A stretch of 64,000 nucleotides of DNA. Source: Halonotius pteroides (GTDB lineage: Archaea; Halobacteriota; Halobacteria; Halobacteriales; Haloferacaceae). The position numbers and the translations under genes are program-made. The DNA lies in assembly GCF_003605635.1 (NCBI RefSeq), contig NZ_QMDW01000009.1, positions 1 to 64,000 of the forward strand. The letters run 5' to 3'. How positions within the stretch are numbered: position 1 is the first letter of the stretch; every line of letters starts with the position of its first letter. Of the stretch, positions 61,098-64,000 are shown piece by piece. Below the pieces are notes generated by a model, which did no database searches, was not told the origin of the DNA, and worked only from the letters and a program-made list of their open reading frames with translations.

Positions 61098-62156
61098 CTA
61101 CTGTTCCGGCGTCGTTTTCGCGTGCGTGTTGGCCTGTTGTCGCCGAACGATACCGATATTGTTGGCGACACGTTTGGTCATCGCTTGGAACGCGGTTGCT
61201 GTCTCGCCATCCGATCGGACGATCGGCTCGCCGCCGTCGCCGCCGGCTCGGATCGCCGGATCGAGTGGGATCGCCCCAAGGAAGGGGAGATTTTCCTCGT
61301 CGGCAAACTCCTTGCCGCCGCCGCTGCCGAAGATATCGTGACTGCCGCCACAGTCAGGACACCGGAACGACGACATGTTTTCGACGATCCCCAACACCGG
61401 CGTTTCGTGCTCGCCGAACATGCGTAACCCCTTGACGGCGTCGTCAATCGCCACCTCCTGTGGTGTCGTGACGATCACAGCCCCCGTTAGTGGCAGCGTT
61501 TGAAGAACTGTGAGCTGTGTATCACCCGTTCCCGGCGGCAGGTCGACGACGAGATAATCAAGCTGGCCCCATTCGACATCCTCGACCAGTTGGGTCAGCA
61601 TCTTGTGTACCATCGGCCCACGCCAGATCACCGGATCATCGGGGCCGACAAGGAAATCCATGCTCATCAGCTTGAGGCCGTACTGCTCGGGGGGGATCAG
61701 CGTCTTGTCGTCGGTTGCCTCCGGGGCGTCCTCGCTGTCAACCATGCGGGGGACATTCGGCCCGTAGATATCGGTATCGAACAGCCCGACTCTCGCGCCG
61801 CGCTTGGCGAGGCCAGCAGCGAGGTTCACCGAGACCGTTGATTTCCCGACACCGCCCTTCCCGGAGGCGACAGCGATGATATTTTGAATATTGGGGAGTA
61901 CCTCCTCGTCGGTGTGGAGCCCCGGCGGCATCGCCGCGGTCAACTCGATCTCGCGGTCGATGTCGGCAACGGCGGCCCGCACCCTGTCGGCGATCTGTGA
62001 TTCATTGGGGGCATACGGGGCACCGAGCGCAAGCGAGAGCCGGATCGTCTCGGCGTCAACGTCGATCGCGTTGACCAAGCCAAGCGAGATGATATCGTCG
62101 TCGAGATCCGGATCCTCGACGCTCGACAGCCGCGACCGCACCTCATCGGGGTTCAT
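61098..62156 (-). CDS. Mrp/NBP35-type P-loop ATPase with N-terminal MIP18 domain
   Basis: A 352-residue iron-sulfur cluster carrier ATPase. A DUF59/MIP18 domain (about 1-78) precedes the ATPase. The deviant Walker A is GKGGVGKST (99-107), then 'GARVGLFDTDIYGPNVPRMV', 'YLVVDLPPGTGDTQLTVLQT', 'IVTTPQEVAIDDAVKGL' and a CPDCGG motif in the family's C-terminal region, where the CxxC binds a bridging cluster. It likely delivers Fe-S clusters to apoproteins. It is a single gene on the minus strand. Confidence 0.95.
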   Translation of the reverse strand: MNPDEVRSRLSSVEDPDLDDDIISLGLVNAIDVDAETIRLSLALGAPYAPNESQIADRVRAAVADIDREIELTAAMPPGLHTDEEVLPNIQNIIAVASGKGGVGKSTVSVNLAAGLAKRGARVGLFDTDIYGPNVPRMVDSEDAPEATDDKTLIPPEQYGLKLMSMDFLVGPDDPVIWRGPMVHKMLTQLVEDVEWGQLDYLVVDLPPGTGDTQLTVLQTLPLTGAVIVTTPQEVAIDDAVKGLRMFGEHETPVLGIVENMSSFRCPDCGGSHDIFGSGGGKEFADEENLPFLGAIPLDPAIRAGGDGGEPIVRSDGETATAFQAMTKRVANNIGIVRRQQANTHAKTTPEQ

Positions 62157-62207
62157 ACTGATAGGTCGGCGAGTCCGTTGAATAAGGGTTTGGTACCGGG
62201 TGTGGCC

Positions 62208-63002
62208 TCAGTCCGCGCTCCCGCCGTCGATCAGCGTCCCCGGCGCGTCGCCGGCCAGAAACGCGCCAACAGCGTCAGGGCCGAAGATACGCGCTGGCCG
62301 TGCCAACGCGAGTAACTCCTCAACCTTGCCGGCCATCCCACCGCTCACATCGGTTGAGTCGCTGTCGCCTAACGCGGCAGCAACCGACTCGAAGTCGGTG
62401 ATCGAGTCGATCACGTCGCCCTCGCTGTCAAGGACGCCCGGAACCGTCGAACAGAGCCCAACCCGTGCGGCATCAAGCCGCTCGGCCAGACCTGTCACGA
62501 GTTCGTCGCCGCTGAGCACTGTGACCCCCTCCCCAGCGTGGGCGATCACATCGCCGTGCAGCACGGGCACAAAGCCCTCAGCGCGGAGGCCCCCAACAGC
62601 AGCCGTCGGCAACGACACCGCCGCGTCGTCGTCACGAGCGACTGCTGACAGGGGATGGACGGGAACAGCCGCCACGCCGGCGGCGTGTAAGCGGTCGACG
62701 ACGACACCGTTCAGCCGTTTCATCGCGCTGTGGATCGCTGTTACTGCCGCCGGATCATGTGTTCCTTCGGTCGTCGAGACACCGTGTTCGGACGCATGGA
62801 CGTGCCCGAAGCTGCCGCCGCCGTGAACGATGAGTAGGTTTGCTTCGTTGCTCTCGTGATTGATCGCCGCGGACTCGGCGATCGCTTCGACCGCCGCCGC
62901 GAGCGCGTCGTTGTCGACTGTTTCGGGCGTCTCCTTGTCGGTGATGACGCTCCCACCGAGTTTGAGAATCGTTAGGTTATCGCTCCCGCTTGTGTCGCTC
63001 AT
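62208..63002 (-). CDS. ipk: Isopentenyl phosphate kinase
   Basis: A 264-residue amino-acid-kinase-fold enzyme that phosphorylates isopentenyl phosphate to IPP. It has 'LTILKLGGSVITDKETPETV' near residue 9, the diagnostic 'LIVHGGGSFGHVHASEHG' with the catalytic His, 'VPVHPLSAVARDDDAAVSLP' and 'DVSGGMAGKVEELLALA'. Its ATG shares one base with the mevalonate kinase stop (TAATG), so consecutive mevalonate-pathway enzymes are coupled. IPK marks the haloarchaeal mevalonate variant through phosphomevalonate decarboxylation. Confidence 0.95.
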   Translation of the reverse strand: MSDTSGSDNLTILKLGGSVITDKETPETVDNDALAAAVEAIAESAAINHESNEANLLIVHGGGSFGHVHASEHGVSTTEGTHDPAAVTAIHSAMKRLNGVVVDRLHAAGVAAVPVHPLSAVARDDDAAVSLPTAAVGGLRAEGFVPVLHGDVIAHAGEGVTVLSGDELVTGLAERLDAARVGLCSTVPGVLDSEGDVIDSITDFESVAAALGDSDSTDVSGGMAGKVEELLALARPARIFGPDAVGAFLAGDAPGTLIDGGSAD

Positions 63003-64000
63003 TATTCGTCCTCCACGCGAACGCCGTCGGTGGCGAGCTCGGCGCGAAACGCCTGCTCACAGCCCGGCGTATACTGCAGACTCGTCTGGGTTTCAGTGGT
63101 TGCATCGAGGGCGACGATACAGCCACCACCGCCCGCGCCGGTCAGCTTTGCCCCATCCGCGCCGGCCTCACGGGCGGCCCAGACCATCGTATCCAGCGAC
63201 CGCGAGGAGACACCGAGTGCCGACAGCAGCCCGTGGTTGATATCCATTAGCTCGCCGAGTTCACCGATCAGCTCCGCGCTGGGGTCGCTGTCGGGGTCGG
63301 CCGCCGACAGCAACGACTCGCCTTCCCTGACAATGTCGCCGATGGCGTCGACCGTATCGGCCGCAAACCCATAGCGGTCGCGCAGCGAGCGCACGCCGGC
63401 GACGAGTTGGCCGGTGTCACCCGCGCCGCCATCGAAGCCGACGACGAAGGGGAGTTCCGGCGTCTCAAGCCGGCTGCAGTCGTCGCCCTCGACGCGGACA
63501 GCTCCCCCCATCGCCGAACAGAACGTGTCGGCTCGGGAGGCTTGGCCGTCCTGGACATCGTACTCTGCTTGGTAGGCGCGGTTCGCAAGCTCACGGCGGT
63601 CAAGTGGCTCGCCCAGCGCGCGGGTTGCGGCGTCGATGCCGGCGACGACGACGGCGGCCGAGGAGCCAAGCCCCGCCCCAAGTGGGATCTCGCTGTCGAC
63701 GGCAATATCGAAGCCGGCGGCCGGCGCGTCGGCGGCCTCCCGAGCCTGTTCGACGGCGGCATCAACGTAGCCGGTTGCGGCTTCGATCAGCGGCTTCGGC
63801 ACGTCTACATCGGGGCCGCTGGCCGGCGAGTCGGCGTACTCAACGGCAAACCCATTCAGCGTGAGATCCTGGGCCTCGACGCGGACGTGACCGTCGTCGC
63901 GCGGTTCGACCGTGACAGTCGCGCGTTTCTCGATGGCACAGGGGACGGCTGGCTCGCCGTAGACAACGGCGTGTTCGCCAAAGAGATACACCTTCCCTGG
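63002..64000 (-). CDS. mvk: Mevalonate kinase (truncated by window edge)
   Basis: At least 330 residues of a GHMP kinase. The N-terminus is cut: the reading frame continues to the edge and reads PGKVYLFGEHAVVYGEPAVP, so the internal GTG near 63990 is not the true start. The ATP loop is 'DSEIPLGAGLGSSAAVVVAG', with 'DTFCSAMGGAV' and the C-terminal 'KLTGAGGGGCIVALD' motif. It makes 5-phosphomevalonate for archaeal membrane lipids, and is followed by ipk with a one-base overlap. Confidence 0.94.
   Translation of the reverse strand, partial: PGKVYLFGEHAVVYGEPAVPCAIEKRATVTVEPRDDGHVRVEAQDLTLNGFAVEYADSPASGPDVDVPKPLIEAATGYVDAAVEQAREAADAPAAGFDIAVDSEIPLGAGLGSSAAVVVAGIDAATRALGEPLDRRELANRAYQAEYDVQDGQASRADTFCSAMGGAVRVEGDDCSRLETPELPFVVGFDGGAGDTGQLVAGVRSLRDRYGFAADTVDAIGDIVREGESLLSAADPDSDPSAELIGELGELMDINHGLLSALGVSSRSLDTMVWAAREAGADGAKLTGAGGGGCIVALDATTETQTSLQYTPGCEQAFRAELATDGVRVEDE

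Overview
This window comes from an extremely halophilic archaeon (class Halobacteria). The proteins are Asp/Glu-rich. The gene set includes TATA-binding protein, a TFS-type RNA polymerase factor, archaemetzincin, archaeal methionine adenosyltransferase, archaeal Dph2, an F420-dependent NADP reductase and isopentenyl phosphate kinase. Most start codons lie 26-30 bases after a TATA-like box, which implies mostly leaderless transcripts. GC content and gene content fit a Haloferacales-type genome, but the genus is an inference. No tRNA, rRNA, CRISPR array, insertion sequence or replication origin was recognised.

Layout. 1-4.8 kb: a DUF1508 protein, the ATPase YchF, PncC, small winged-helix regulators and tbp. 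5.4-8.0 kb: an SsuA/SsuC/SsuB-type ABC importer. 8.0-17.6 kb: mixed housekeeping genes (DUF63 membrane protein, inositol-phosphatase family, F420:NADP reductase, HAD, archaemetzincin, DUF2797, CDF and MscS membrane proteins) and a gluconeogenic fbp-fba pair. 17.8-35.9 kb: a large cobalamin (corrin ring) region. 36-47.5 kb: glutamate dehydrogenase, thioredoxin, cysteine synthase, a sensor kinase, S-adenosylmethionine synthetase, CYTH, FKBP, YlbF, TauE, an esterase, Lrp and an amidohydrolase. 47.9-52 kb: a DabB-DabA inorganic-carbon transporter behind an AT-rich, repeat-bearing promoter. 52-64 kb: Dph2, a second sensor kinase, a hydroxyacid dehydrogenase, an MBL hydrolase, a long acidic coiled-coil protein, a HisG-like protein, Mrp, and the mevalonate genes ipk and mvk (mvk runs off the right edge).

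The cobalamin region is the main feature. One minus-strand operon, cbiT-cbiL-cbiF-cbiG-cbiH1-cbiH2-ferredoxin-unknown-cbiX-DUF3209, has almost every junction overlapping by 4 nt or separated by 1-5 nt. A second minus-strand run, cobN-cbiC-cbiE-[vapB-vapC]-cobB, lies upstream of it, and a plus-strand ChlI/ChlD fusion starts 31 bp from cobN. The set is of the anaerobic (early cobalt) type, yet it carries both a CbiX chelatase and a CobN-type chelatase and two CbiH paralogues. CbiD and CbiJ are not visible. Inside the tight operon sits a 240-residue protein with two degenerate LAGLIDADG helices, next to a three-cysteine ferredoxin; these are the best candidates for undescribed cobalamin functions.

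Other points of note: a toxin-antitoxin pair inside the cobalamin region with a perfect inverted-repeat operator; a TFS paralogue that lacks the acidic cleavage hairpin; a 29-codon upstream ORF overlapping the dabB start; a 20-codon His/Cys-rich leader ORF coupled to a small regulator; and convergent genes whose stop codons touch with no spacer.
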